Shown here piece after piece: positions 11,302-23,500 of a stretch of DNA of 64,000 nt. Below the pieces are notes generated by a model. The model searched no databases and was not told the origin of the DNA. It saw nothing but the letters and a program-made list of their open reading frames with translations. Made by a program: the position numbers and the translations under genes. This stretch comes from Monarcha castaneiventris obscurior (lineage: Eukaryota; Chordata; Aves; Passeriformes; Monarchidae), in the NCBI GenBank assembly GCA_026261815.1, contig JAMPIT010000059.1:22678001-22742000 (forward strand). Reading direction: 5' to 3'. Numbering within the stretch: position 1 is the first letter of the stretch; every line of letters starts with the position of its first letter.

Positions 11302-11889
11302 CTGCAACCGGGACAGTCCCTTGTGAGTGACTCGCAAGGCCTCCAAAGACAAACAAGACTGTTTTACACTTGATTTTCTAGTTGCTTCTCCGAGGTCAGC
11401 CCAGTCCTCGGAGCATCTGCTTGCGTAAGTATAGGGGTCTGCACTCTTAAAAAGTGAAATGTGATTTTTTTAATGTCTGATATTTACCCTACATGACCGT
11501 ATACAGTGAAAAATATCAAGTGATGGGGCATAAGGAACAAAAAAGGAAGACATCACTTGGAAGCTGAAAATCTTTACTTGACTGCATTGATCTGATTACC
11601 TATAAAACTAATGCTTCCTTATTTATTCCAATTTTACTGACTTCCTGAGTGAAATCCCCTTTCTTTAAAAACCAAACACCTTCAGGTGTTGCCAAGTCTG
11701 ATGAAATTATGTGCCACAGTACCAGTATGCTCTCATGAACACTATTAAAAGATTTGAGTTTAAAGGAGTCCACACGTCTCCAGCTTGCAGTTAACCAGCA
11801 TCTCTGTTATTTTCACACATCCCATGGAGAGACAACTGGATAATTCTTACAAAGCCACTGCCCGGAATAGCACCAAGGAGCCATCTTAC
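11302..11889 (-). other. TRIO: TRIO intron (0.59 kb)
   Basis: Short intron with phase-1 borders (donor gtaaga, acceptor cggttgcag). The end next to exon 11135-11301 shares that exon's higher GC; the rest is AT-rich. No repeat recognised. Confidence 0.85.
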
Positions 11890-12085
11890 CAGATGCCTGC
11901 ACTTCATTGACATACTGCAGCAGATCCTGCCCTTGGTGGATGACATCAAAGGTCAAGTTATTCATGGTCAGGGCTTTGTCTGCATGATGCTGGAGCCTCT
12001 GTTCTGCTATTGTAAGATCTTCAGTGTCAAAGTCATTCATCTGCTGAGAGAGCTCATCATTCCAAGACTCAAGGTCTGAAATTAT
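11890..12085 (-). CDS. TRIO: TRIO exon 10 of window: IISDLESW spectrin segment
   Basis: A 196-nt exon: 65 codons plus the first base of a glycine codon (phase 1 donor). It opens [20 protein letters not shown] after acceptor ttttcccccag, continues [18 protein letters not shown] and ends YVNEVQAS before donor gtaaga. The LESW tryptophan marks helix A. Kalirin is recalled as having [21 protein letters not shown] here, so this exon also supports TRIO. It belongs to the two-exon unit (196+167) that sits between the second and third 123/192-type blocks and does not share their size pattern. Confidence 0.95.
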
Positions 12086-15000
12086 CTGGGGGAAAAAGTA
12101 AGGAGACAATGTTCAATTACCCATTACACAACAGAAAACAGTTTATTTCCAGTGTTGCACTGATGATGGAGGTAGGAAATTCAAGTTGCTCACTGTTGAT
12201 TGACTTCACTGATCAAGTTTGACATGGTTCAGACACAGGCTGTCTTATCATTGATTTTAAATTTTGGCAAACAATCCAGAAGAACGTCTTTGAGAACTGC
12301 TGCAGTTCTTCAACCAGTGCTTGCAACACTGTGGGTACCCCTGCCTAATTTAAGGTACTCCATCAACACATTACTTGTGAAACAGCTGAAGTTAACACAT
12401 TTTTATCTCCATTTTTAAAGAAAAATGTGGATCTGGAACATATTTTTAATTCTTCAAACTGCACCATGTAATAATTTACACATCAAGAGCCAGCTTAGCT
12501 TACATTTGTGCCAATCTTGAGCCCTTTTACAAGAAAGCCAGCTCTACCCTTTTGTGGGCAGGAAGCATGAGGCCACGTGCACCTTTGACTTCTGCCAGCC
12601 AACTGAGAAGCACACTCGCCACAAAAGGCTGGGTACTCAGTGAATGCAGCAAAACCAAACAGCATACTTCATTACATTATTACTGCAATGCCAGAACTAA
12701 CTTTGCTTGCTGATATCTTTCAGCTACACTTCAGTTTTTACAATTTAATTCTGGATTTTATTTTTCACCATAGGATGTCCAAAGAAGGGTAGCCAAAAAA
12801 GTTTTAGGGTCTTTTAACACATGTATCACAACAATCGTAAGTTCTCCTTGTCTGTCCACACAAATTTATTTTCAAAATCATATTGTAAAGCTTGTCCGAA
12901 ATGTAAAATATTCCTTTGAATTAGGACACAAAACGGGTTCTAAGTGCTTACAGTGCCTACAACCCTCATTATCAAAGCGGGTTCAGTTCATATGGCACGG
13001 ATTTGATGCGTCAGTTACTTCAAAAAAGTCTGTCTAATACAGCCAATAATGAAAATTTTTCCAGAATTTTTAGCACAGTTTTAGCACAAACTATTGCAGT
13101 CCATTGGGAAAGTAAAATTATAGATATCAAGAACCAAGCATGGCTTAGTTCCAGTGTTCTACGATTTCAGAAGTAGGACAAACTCATGTGAATAGTGCTA
13201 AATGACAGGAAAGTACCTATTTATGCACCAAGACACAACATAAAGAGGACAAGTGCATAGCCATTTGTTGTCAGCAAAAGAAAGATGCCACTGCCCCTTT
13301 TTCAAGTGGCTGTAATAGCTCCAAAGTTAGTGAGACAGTTAAATGACCAGAGACATCCCAGGAAAACAGGCTTTCTAGAAAAAAAAGCAGAATGGGCCAG
13401 ATAGCAAAGTTAAATCATCTGTATAAAGCTTCTGTAGTTTGCTACAATCTCTCATGAAGGCTTTTTTCCATTCTGCTCACATGATGCCATAAAAAAAATG
13501 GATACATCAAGCAATTAATATTAACATTGTGGCAACAGTGAGTTACTTCCTGTTTTATAGGTGTTCTGCAAAAAAATCTTACTGGATTCACTATGTATTC
13601 AAGTTTTGCACTATGTCATGATGGGCGATACCAAACAACTAAGGTAGCTATTTGCAATCCCTAAACCTGCTCAGCTACCTCTGTTGAAGTGAAAACAGGC
13701 AGTCAGGGCTAACAATGAAAACAGAAAAGCTGATGGCCAAAGTATTCAGGAAGATAGACAGGACAAAGCTTTTAGGCACTGCTTGAACTTGAAGCTCCTT
13801 TCATATTCCATGTGCTCTAAACATCACACGATCTATTTAGGCATGATGAGTGGTTTTCCCTCTAAACACACAAACAGGCTTCACCTCCCACAAAATCCTT
13901 AACAAGTTTTCTTCATTTCCTTTTTACTTGGTCCATGCCCAACATGTCTTATCACCTCCCTCTGCTCTTCATGCCTGTTTAAGTGACCTCAAATTTTAAA
14001 GAAACTTCAGGTTTTCCTGACAGTCCAGCCAGAGAAATTGCCTACTTTCAGTTCTTGTGCTTCAGATCTGCTCTTCCCAGCTTCTCTCTGAAATTCTGTT
14101 CATTTATTATTAAAAGCAGTGGAGGTCCTCTAATGTTTGTTTCTTCATCCACTGCACTAGGGAAGTTCTAAGAAAACAGATTTACCATCCTGTTTTCATC
14201 CAGGTCAGTTAACAATGTTCAACAGTTACCCTGAAGAAATAACTGTAGTTGGACTTTGTCAAACAGAAATCTGAGCATTAAAGAAGGTTGCAAAACTCCA
14301 CCATCAAAACACCATCTTTCCCCATCTTTCTAAAGACCAGTATACAAAGGATTAAGATTTAACATGGCACATTTACGACATTTAAAAGCAAAGCCAGTCC
14401 AACTCCCTTCAGAACAGATGCCAAAACCTTATCTCTTTTATTAGGGATTTAAGTGAGAATAAAGTAAAAAACACAGTAAGTTCACAATACAACACTGCTG
14501 TGGCTAAGTGTCAGCATCGTTACAATAATGAAATAGATTGTAGTCACCAGCTCCTAAGATTCACTTTACTTGATAGGAAAAACAACTAGTTTCAATAGGT
14601 CAAAACTGTGTGTCACCTCAGCCAAGAGGTTTCGGTGATAGTGCCTCCAAAGAACAGCCACCAACAGCCAGTAAGAATTACAGCTTTCCCCATGCTATCT
14701 CATACAACTCCATGGTTAAGATCATGGAACACACAGCAGTTCGAAACACTCTGAACAAGACCAACACATTCCCTTTTCCCTTCAAAAGATCAGGATGCCC
14801 ACGATTCAAATAAATAATGCCAGCATGTTTCCACACTGATTCAAAAGGTAAGTAGTCAATGACCATCACAGCAAAGTTTCCTAACAGGGGCAGTAATCCT
14901 CATATTTTTTCAGCAGTAATTAGGGGGTGCAAGGTGGTCTATTTCAGCCATGGCACCCACTATGCAAATCTGAGGGCAGAGTCAATACAAAAATAGCATT

Positions 15001-18000
15001 CACTAAGCCCTCTCTGACCACATTCTTCAGCGCTTCCCCCGAAGTTCTGCTTTACAGACAATACTTCTAGAGCAAGCAGGCTCCCATTTTGCTTGTAAAG
15101 TTTTGTCAAGACAATCAGCATTAAACAAACAGAACAAATGACTAATCTAAAGTAACTGAATCACAAATTCATACTGTTCTCAGGAAATGGACATCCCAGC
15201 ATAAACAGAGGCTAACAATTCACCACAGCATGTGTTCAAGAAGTTCAGAGTGCAGATCCTGAGCTGCCTGACATCGCTATATTCTATTAAATGTACAGGT
15301 AACACTGACAGGAAACAAGGCAGGGTATAATACTGAAGGGATGCAGACTCTTTCATACTGAGTGGGGAAGAAATAAAGAACTGCAGGTCTCTTTCTCAGA
15401 CGTGTTTAACTACCATTCATGGTATCAACTGAGTGCTCACCAAGATCTGGAAAATACTATGTGCTGGGGAGAAAAAAAAAAGGGAAAATGGGAAAGGGAG
15501 AAGAGTTAGGTCTCTGTGATATCCCAGCATTTTGCATCCTTGTCTTTTCAGCAGTGTGATTTAACAGGCATCTTGTAAGTATGGTCCAAAAATAGAGTTG
15601 AGATAAAGCTGTGAGCTGAAAAGTGTGTGGTATGCTGTGTGTAGAGTCCTGGCATGGGCCTCAAGGCATTTAAGTTACAGACATGCGAAAATGCACAGAC
15701 ACAGATGAGACAAACACATTTCGGACTGGTACTTTGTTACCATCCCACTGGCTGGGTTCACACACCTTCCTCGGGCTACTAATCACACTACAAGGGACTC
15801 TTCACCTACATTATTTTGCTCATTCTTGCCTTTAGTTAATACAGGCATTTACAGAGGAGTCCTTCAAATAGCTCACAAACAATGGCACTAAAAATCATGC
15901 TGAGGATAGAGAAGGTCAAGTTTATATGCCAAGAGCAAGGGGCAAAACAGAGACAGTACTGCAGTTACATCAATTTCAGAAGAGCAGGAGTATCTGAAAA
16001 GTAGTAGAATAAAAGAAACAAAGTATTTCATCAGCAAATACTAAAGGAAGAACGAGGAGAGGAAGGGAATTAACCCCGCCAGCAAATCTCACCACTGTGA
16101 AGCACAGCTTCACAGAAGCACAGCTGCATGGTATGATCCTGCAGTGCCAGGGGAGCCCTTTGTCCCATTTTAGCCTGTGTAATTTTGCAAGCAGTAAGAG
16201 AAGCTAGAAACACTACCTGCCTTCGAGAAAAGCTGTCCTCACAGGATGCTCCCCTGAATGAACTGCCCCTACAGCCAAGTCTTAATTGACTGGACCAGTC
16301 ACAAAAAATCCTGGAGGAAGGAGAAGGTCAACACAAGGTCTGCAAATTCCTAGCTGGCATCTGGCTCCTCCTCATTATCAAGTTACTTCAGCTGAGCCTC
16401 TGCTTTCAAACAACTGACCTGGAACCAGTTCCCACATTTTCTTCCTGGAAGTTTCCGAACAGATGTCTGCCCCCAGGGAGAGGGAAAAGAGAAGCGTGCT
16501 TTGCTGAGGAAGCAGAGGAGACATGGTACAGAGACAGCAAAACAATCAAGATTTTGCTGAAGTCACTCTGCAGCCAGGATCATTTTCTTTCCTGAAGGAC
16601 TCTCCATCAATCTAAAATAAGCATTATTTCTATTTCCAAGCCATATAGACAAATTATACCAAGTCTTTCAACAAGGCAACTTTGCTTTATGTTGTATGCG
16701 GCAAAATGTAAAGTATGCCAAGTGTCAGGTTTAGAAAAAGCAAGACCTGCCAAGTGTGTGCAGTTTTGGGCACTACAATAAAAAAAAAGGCATTAATCTA
16801 TTAGAGAGAATCCAAAGAAGGGCCACAGAGGGTGAACAGTTTGGAGGGGAAACCGTATGAGGAGCAGCTGAGGTCACTTGGTCTGCTCAGTCTGGAGGAG
16901 ACTGAGGGGAGACCTCATTGCAAGTTACATCTTCCTCATAAGGAGAAGTGGAAGGGCAGGTACCAACATCTTCACTCTTGTGACCAGTGACTGGACTCGA
17001 GGAAACAACATGAAGCAGAGCTAGGGGAGGTTTAGGCTGGATATCAGAAAACGTTTTTCTCCCAGACGGTGGCTGGGCACTGGAACAGGCTCCCAGGGAA
17101 GTGGTCACAGCACCAAGCCTGACAGAGTTCAAGAAGTGTTTGGGCAACACTCCCAGGCACGTGGTGTCACTCTTGGGATGTCCTGTGCAGGGTCAGGAGT
17201 TGGATTTGATGATCCTTGTGGGTCCCTTCCAACTCAGTATATTCTATTCCATGATTCTATGAAGTTAGTGTTTGCCGCTCTCTGATGCAAAATCCTATGG
17301 GCATCACCACTTAATAGTACCAGAAGTACTCCTACCCATATAGATGCTGTCCTGCATTGAAGGACTAGAACACACCTGCAAAGCAGGGCTCCTGCAACCA
17401 GCCTTTTGCTATTGTAGAATCCTGGATTACATAACCTATAGCACAGAGCAATCAACTTAATCGTGAACTTCACTCAAACCTTTATCCTAATTCTTCCATT
17501 AAGTTTCTTGGTATGCACTGCCCCACATGGCTGCCAGTCCCTCAAAAAAAGTGTTCAGAGAACATCTCACAGATACTGAGCACTGTCGATCACTCCTGCA
17601 AAGATTGTACTGCTGTGTGAGACAGCTACTCTCATACAGTCAAAGCAGAAAACTCTCTGCAGACCACTGTGAAATGCAGAATTGAAAAAAAACCCTTCTT
17701 AGTCTTCCTTTACACCGGAGTTGTTGTTACTATAGAGCACACACTCTCACTTCCTCTACGGGTAAGGATCAAGAAACTGTGTCTGTCTATTCCTGCACTG
17801 CACCTAACAATGTGCTTAGCTAAACCAGACTTCAGCCATGACATTAAATCCTGATGTTCGGAAAGGGAAAAAAACCCCAAAGCAAAATACTAAAAACCCG
17901 AGACGCTATCACTAAAAACCTGAGAAGCTTTCTGCCAACTGCCTCTCTACCCTCGCATCCATAACCAACAGTGGCAGCTTTTACCACATAAAAGCAAAGG

Positions 18001-18869
18001 GGTAAAATTATCAGTCTAACTCCTGGTTTTGAGAATCTCAAGAGTCATGTAAGTCCTTGTATACTCAAACGGGATCATTTACCAATGGATAACCCTGAAC
18101 CTTATGAGGCACCAACTTGTTTCAGTCACTGTGTACAGCACTAGTAGTTTTACAAAGTCACATGAACTCAGCTGAAGCTTTTTAATGTAACTCTGCTAAC
18201 TTAAGCTCCCTGTGGAGTTTCACATCTGTTTCCATACATGCTCCTGCACACAGGAACTTTTCAACTGATAAGCTACAACTTTCCTTCACAGTTTGGACAG
18301 GCTCAAGAATTCTTAAAGTTTTGCAGAGCTGCAGCGCTACAACTGCTATTGAATTATTTTCAGAGGTGGAAAAGAATTTTATTTTTAAAAAATGACAGCC
18401 CATGCAACATTCCCAATGATTAAGACAGAATTCCAAATACCACTTGCAGCTGCCAACTGAAAAAAAAAGACTGCTGATTTGGAAAAGAAAGAGAAAAGGG
18501 GTGTTTTTACAAAACACCAGTTTAGAGGGTTTGTACGAAACCATCTTGCAAGTCGTATTAATATTAACTGCAGGCATACTAGTTATATCAAGGTAGCTTG
18601 ATATTAAAACTAAACTTATCAGATGAAGCAACTGATGCATCATGATTTTACCAAACATCTGCTTAAAGATGCACTGACAGCCAGCCAAAAAGCTCAGCTC
18701 TGCTGAGCACTGAGGTCTTCTGACACTTACACACACAGGGCAAAAGCCTTAGTTCAGGTAAGAATTAAGTCTATCAGTCATTTGAGCCACATGCCAGTGC
18801 AACTTCACGATCTCAGCACAAACATTCCTACAACAGAGGATCAGTGCAAGTCTGAAAGCAAACACTCAC
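12086..18869 (-). other. TRIO: TRIO intron (6.8 kb)
   Basis: Holds one clear CR1 copy (16752-17262, listed separately). A purine-rich stretch lies at about 15470-15510. A 184-codon open frame at 18182-18736 on the minus strand begins shortly after the donor but resembles no family and is of the length expected once by chance in a window this size. Other parts are featureless to inspection. Confidence 0.8.
16752..17262 (+). mobile_element. CR1 LINE, 5'-truncated, 3' end with attctatg-type tail
   Basis: Reads in sense on the plus strand, antisense to TRIO. It contains cagttttgggcactacaata, gtatgaggagcagctgaggt, ggaggagactgaggggagac, ggctggatatcagaaaacgt, ggcactggaacaggctccca, then gatgatccttgtgggtccct and the tail attctattccatgattctat. 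The order and wording match the last 500 bases of avian CR1. The good match suggests a younger copy than those at 32.5 and 34.3 kb. Confidence 0.92.
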
Positions 18870-19044
18870 ATCTATTGCATCTCTTTCAAATATGCGGAGC
18901 TGCAGAAACAGCTCGAGTTTGATCTTGCGTTCTTGAAAAAGCTCCTCCATCTGAGACTGGGCCTCATCCAGCTGCTGCAGGACTGTCTCTATGTGGTTGA
19001 TCGAGCTGTTGTGGGGGGTCTTGTTACTGGAAATGGCAGAATCC
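18870..19044 (-). CDS. TRIO: TRIO exon 9 of window: [10 protein letters not shown] linker and helix C
   Basis: A 175-nt exon: one base completing arginine, then 58 codons, ending in phase 0. It reads [20 protein letters not shown], continues with [19 protein letters not shown], and ends [10 protein letters not shown] before donor gtgagtg. Acceptor is gctttgaatag. The polar N-terminal stretch ([10 protein letters not shown]) has another proline-directed threonine and sits at the same place in its block as the LTPGSSDS loop of the exon at 43228-43458. The terminal [16 protein letters not shown] is again the recurring helix-C end. Reading on into the intron gives a stop after about 13 codons, so the donor is required. 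Confidence 0.96.
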
Positions 19045-19953
19045 CTATTCAAAGCAGAGAGAGGGAAGGGGGAAGAAAAAAGAGCATTATTGAAAAAAAA
19101 ACCTCCATACAATTTGGACACTATACATGACCACAAGATGTAAGCCTGCTTCAGATAAGGTTGGTGCAGGCCATATAGCATGAAAGCCAAGTCTGTACAT
19201 CTTTGTAAATAAAAAGTCAAACAGTGTTCTAGTACTTGAAAAAAACATTAAGAAATTAATTACTTTCATTTTTTTTTCCCAATTCAACATGTAAAGACAT
19301 TCTGTTTACAGGAAGGATAAAATTTGAAAACCAGTGAGCTTCCACTGTGAAAAGGAAGTAGCATATGATAACTGTTTACTTTACCAAATCTTCCTGGCAA
19401 GGAAAGAAAATCAGAATTAGCTAATTAAAAAAAATTACTTAATCTTTTACCTGAGTATAAAACCTGCAAATTCAGACACGTTAATCTCCTGCAGCAAACA
19501 AGACATGTACCAGAACAGCTGGGAACCAAGTTTATTTATTCAGATCATTTTTGAATGAAATGGACACAAACTTGGCTTTTACAACAGTGAAGTTACTTGT
19601 CAGTCTGCAAAACAAATTCAAGTGTCTCTTTATAAAACAGCTGCTGCTCAGAATTCAAAATGCTGTGGAGCCCTGCACGTCAGACTACAAAAGCACCTAA
19701 TTGCTTCTATCAAAAAGGTAGCTTATGTCAACAAAATCTCCTTCTTGTGGCAGCAGTGTTTATAAGCTGAGCTTCCTGTAAACAGAGGTTTAGAGACCAT
19801 CAGTACAGCATGAAAGATCACTGTAGTCCTAATATTTACAAGTTTTATTTATAGGTCATATCTTGTACTCATCATCTCTACCCCCATAATAGAAAGAGCC
19901 TCACAGAACATCAGATGAACAACAGGAGAGATTTAAATAAAAATCTGTTTTAC
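19045..19953 (-). other. TRIO: TRIO intron (0.91 kb, phase 2)
   Basis: Splits an arginine codon (AG/G). It has a purine-rich plus-strand stretch near 19055-19105, which gives the pyrimidine-rich tract upstream of the acceptor in the transcript. No repeats recognised. Confidence 0.85.
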
Positions 19954-20123
19954 CTTAGTTGCTGTATGAGATCTTCGCCTTCTTTTATGACATTGACTGT
20001 AACCTGCAGAGTGGTCTGTTGCTGTTGACCAAAACGTTTAATCAGGTCTTGGACAGCCTCCACAGACTCAGCATAGACATCGTCAAGCAGTTCTTTCTGT
20101 AGCTCTTCAAGCCACGTCCACAG
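19954..20123 (-). CDS. TRIO: TRIO exon 8 of window: LWTWLEEL spectrin segment
   Basis: A 170-nt exon: 56 full codons plus two bases (AG) of an arginine codon finished by the next exon. It opens [20 protein letters not shown] after acceptor cctcctttag and ends [13 protein letters not shown] before donor gtaaaac. The W-x-W motif is typical of helix A in spectrin repeats. The QQQQ run in [11 protein letters not shown] lies at the helix A-B turn. Kalirin is recalled as having [20 protein letters not shown] here, so the wording supports TRIO. This is one of only two non-phase-0 junctions in the window. Confidence 0.94.
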
Positions 20124-20494
20124 CTAAAGGAGAGGGGAAAAAGCAAGAATCGTAAGCCCGAGGATCAGGCAGTCAACTATTCTGAATCAGTTTCCCTGGA
20201 CAAGAGAAAACAGACTGAGGTGGCAGAGAAGAAGAGGATTTGTTTTTCTTCATAGAAAAAATCCCATCCTCATATTAATGAAAACAAGCCTTTGTTTCAA
20301 AAAAGGTTTTTGCTTCTTGGAAATACCAGGAAAGCTTTATCCGTGTTGCTAAGTCACCCTTTCTTCCCCATTTTCCTTCTAGAGAACTGAGCGTATCCGA
20401 CTGAGCAGCTCAGAGTTCATAGTGAGAAACCCATCTGCAGCTCTGCGCGGGAGTCCCTGGGAGAGAAATGCTATGGTAACACTCTCCGAGAGAA

Positions 20495-20523
20495 GGGAGG
20501 AAGGAAGGAAGGAAGGAAGGGAG
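20495..20523. repeat. GGAA tetranucleotide microsatellite
   Basis: About six perfect GGAA units flanked by ggga-type purines. In the TRIO transcript it is a pyrimidine (UUCC) tract lying about 370 nt upstream-intron of nothing exonic; it begins roughly 370 nt above the acceptor of exon 19954-20123. Confidence 0.92.
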
Positions 20524-23500
20524 ATGTATTGTAGCCACCATCAAATTTGCACTGCCAGGCTGACACTGCACACAGACAACATAACACTTTTCAGTGGCCT
20601 TCAAAAAAAGGAAAAAGAAAGGGCATTTCAGAAAACAAAATACAGAGACAAATCAGATGTGAGAAGTTATTGTTCTGTCATGATGGTGGTTGCCCTCCTG
20701 ATTTCAATCTCACACTACAACAACAAAAATCATCATAAGCAATTCTACCAGTTAATCAGACATTCTTCCTCCCTGCTTCACACGTGCACATATCCCTGCT
20801 CAAAAATGCCCATGCACCATGGCTTACACAAAAACCCTGTGGTGTATGCTGGACAGGTATCATTGCTGGTCACATGAAGAACCCTAGGGTGTTCTTTTCC
20901 ACAATTTCATGATGGAAACTGTAGCATCCTAAGCTCTGCGTGAAAGTCACTCATCAGCAAACCATTAGCCATCTATTGTGGAACTGAAAAAAAGCAGCAG
21001 GAGCACGGCTGTGTCCTGCAACACTCCCATGAGCAGCACCAACATCACACTGGAACAGCTGCTCTCACAGGAAGCATTCAAACCCGGTCCCTCCTGTCTA
21101 TTTTACCACCCCATCCTAAATGCTGTGATTCCAAGAACAAGAGTTTGTTTTTTATACCAAAAGAGTAACTCTGGCCTGATCAAAAGTATTAAGGTCTTTT
21201 GATGACATTTCAGTCCCTGCCTTTGAAAATTTTAGAGATTTGTTGAACCTAATTAAAAGGTTAACATTGTTAGAATACAAAACTGGCTTAATTTCAAAAT
21301 CTAAGAAATCAAATTATTTTATTTCTTTGCTAAACGTTTTCTACAGAAATAGCCATTTCATGCCGCTGTTTGTATATGTACGTTCTGATGATAAAGGTTT
21401 CCTAAGTACTACATCAAAATAGAAAACTCAGTGAACGATTCCAGATCTTGATTAATTAGTTCCTTTGAAACTTTGCTTTAAAATCAAATGCTGGTTTTGG
21501 TATCTCATAGCTTTACATGCCTCCTTGTAGGTTTTGAGTAAACCAAGCTACAGGCTAAGTTTTCACAATTGGGATGAACTAATGGGATTTAACCAGACTC
21601 TTTTCTACAAATCTACTACCCCCTCCTCCCCAAACCAGAACTGTCTGTTCATATACAGTTATTCTGACTACTCACTCACATGCTTCAAAGACAATGCTTG
21701 TCACAAACCTGAATGCAACTCCACAGTTGTAAACACCACAAGCTCAAGGCACAGCAGTCTTTCTTATTAAAAGGAACACAATCAATAGAACTTAACAAGT
21801 GGGTCAGAAGCACTCGTCAACATTCATTCCAGCATAACCCGATGCAGCATCCAAATGGTTTTTTTCCAAATGCATACTTTGAATGCAACTTAACTGGGAA
21901 AAAAATGAAACTTGAGAGCAAGAAGCCTGAAAATAAAACCTGAAAATTTTACTCAATGCCCAGAGAACATGTATTTATTCCTCCCTTAGCTTGTGAAGTT
22001 TATGCCTGAGCCATAAAAACAGGGCATCGAGTCAGAGACCTTCCAAGTGAGCTGATGTGTTCACATAACCAGTACAGCTTGCAACTGTGCAGATACAGAC
22101 ATTTGAGAGCAACACTTTGCCATTTACCAATGTGCTTGGTGCTGGCTGGAAGACCTCTACATGCTTACATACACTCCATGCTTACTGTGCTGCCCACAAA
22201 AGGCCAGATTTACAAAGATATTTACTACAGAGAAACTGGGATTAAATAATTTTGAGTCTCTCAGACCATATCAAGTTTGCCCCCTAGGTCCCTTAGAAGT
22301 ACCTGTACTGCAGCTGAAGACAGGTCTGAGAGCCACTTCAATTTTTAATAATATGCCTTCTGCAGCTGAGTTGTGTCAGACCTCTACAAGGAATACACCT
22401 CACCTCTTGATTTCTTATTCTTCACAAACACTTCAGCCACTTCTATAACTGGATGGAGATCTGACAGAAGCAACAAAACCTACAAGTGCTTGACTGGTGA
22501 GGTACTGTGCATGCAAATAACTCCCTCAAGCTCACCCTGGATGCTGGAGACCAAGCCAAGAGAGGACACACAGACCTTTCCCTCTGCAGAGCCAGGTCAG
22601 GGCAACACCACCTGCCTCGAGCAATAGGACATGGGCACCAGCACAGCCAAGTGTTACACTGGCTGGCTCAGTGCCTGGTCAGCACAGCACCACTATAAAC
22701 ATGGTATCTGGCTCCCAAGGTACTGAAAGGCTCAAAAACAGAGTGTTTGCCCAGCCCATGAGCTGAACTGTCCACTGCTTGGGAAGCAAAGACATTTTGT
22801 GAAAAGTGCAGAGAGAGGAGAGTAATTAGTATGCATTACTTGCCTAGATGTGATTCATATGCTGTTGAAAGTGGAACAATTTAAGCCATTTCTGATGAGA
22901 CTAAACAGCTCTGTGACACTTCCATAGCAAAAGTTACTTTAACATGTTACCCAATAAGCTTTTACATTTTTCCACCAAGTAAGTTTCTGACAAACATCTT
23001 CCCCTCAAAATAATCTAGGTGTTTATAAACAAACGTTATAATAAAGCCACCACAGATGAATAAAACTGTCAGGTTATTAAAACTGGATAGAAATTCATGC
23101 AATGTACTGAGAGAAGCTTAATTCTTTATGGGTGGCAGTAGCCAGCTGGCTCCTCTGCAGCTTTCAAACCAGAATGAGCCCTGGATATAGTGGAAATTAC
23201 ATAAATTACCTTGTTTCCAGATACAAAATTAAGCCTGAAGACTGTACAAGGTTGCACAACAAAGCCAAAACAAAGCAAACAGCTTACAGCGGGGGGTGAA
23301 CAGAGACTAGAGCTTACCCATACATGCTCAGCAGTGCAGAACTACAGATTTTACAGTGCAATGACTTTCTGAAGTAACACATTATTCCATAAAAGAGAGC
23401 TTGGCAACAAAAATCCAGTGGGGAAAAAAAAATCACAAACTCATCATTAAAAAACTATTAACTTTTTCTCGGTGTGAACTTTTGAGCAACTTCCAGTCAT

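Noticed and set aside
18182..18736. 184-codon open frame on the minus strand inside a TRIO intron
   Set aside because: No recognisable domain; about one frame this long is expected by chance over six frames in 64 kb; exon 18870-19044 does not read into it because a stop follows the donor.
20422..20877. 151-codon open frame on the plus strand
   Set aside because: Runs through the GGAA microsatellite and gives low-complexity and random-looking protein.
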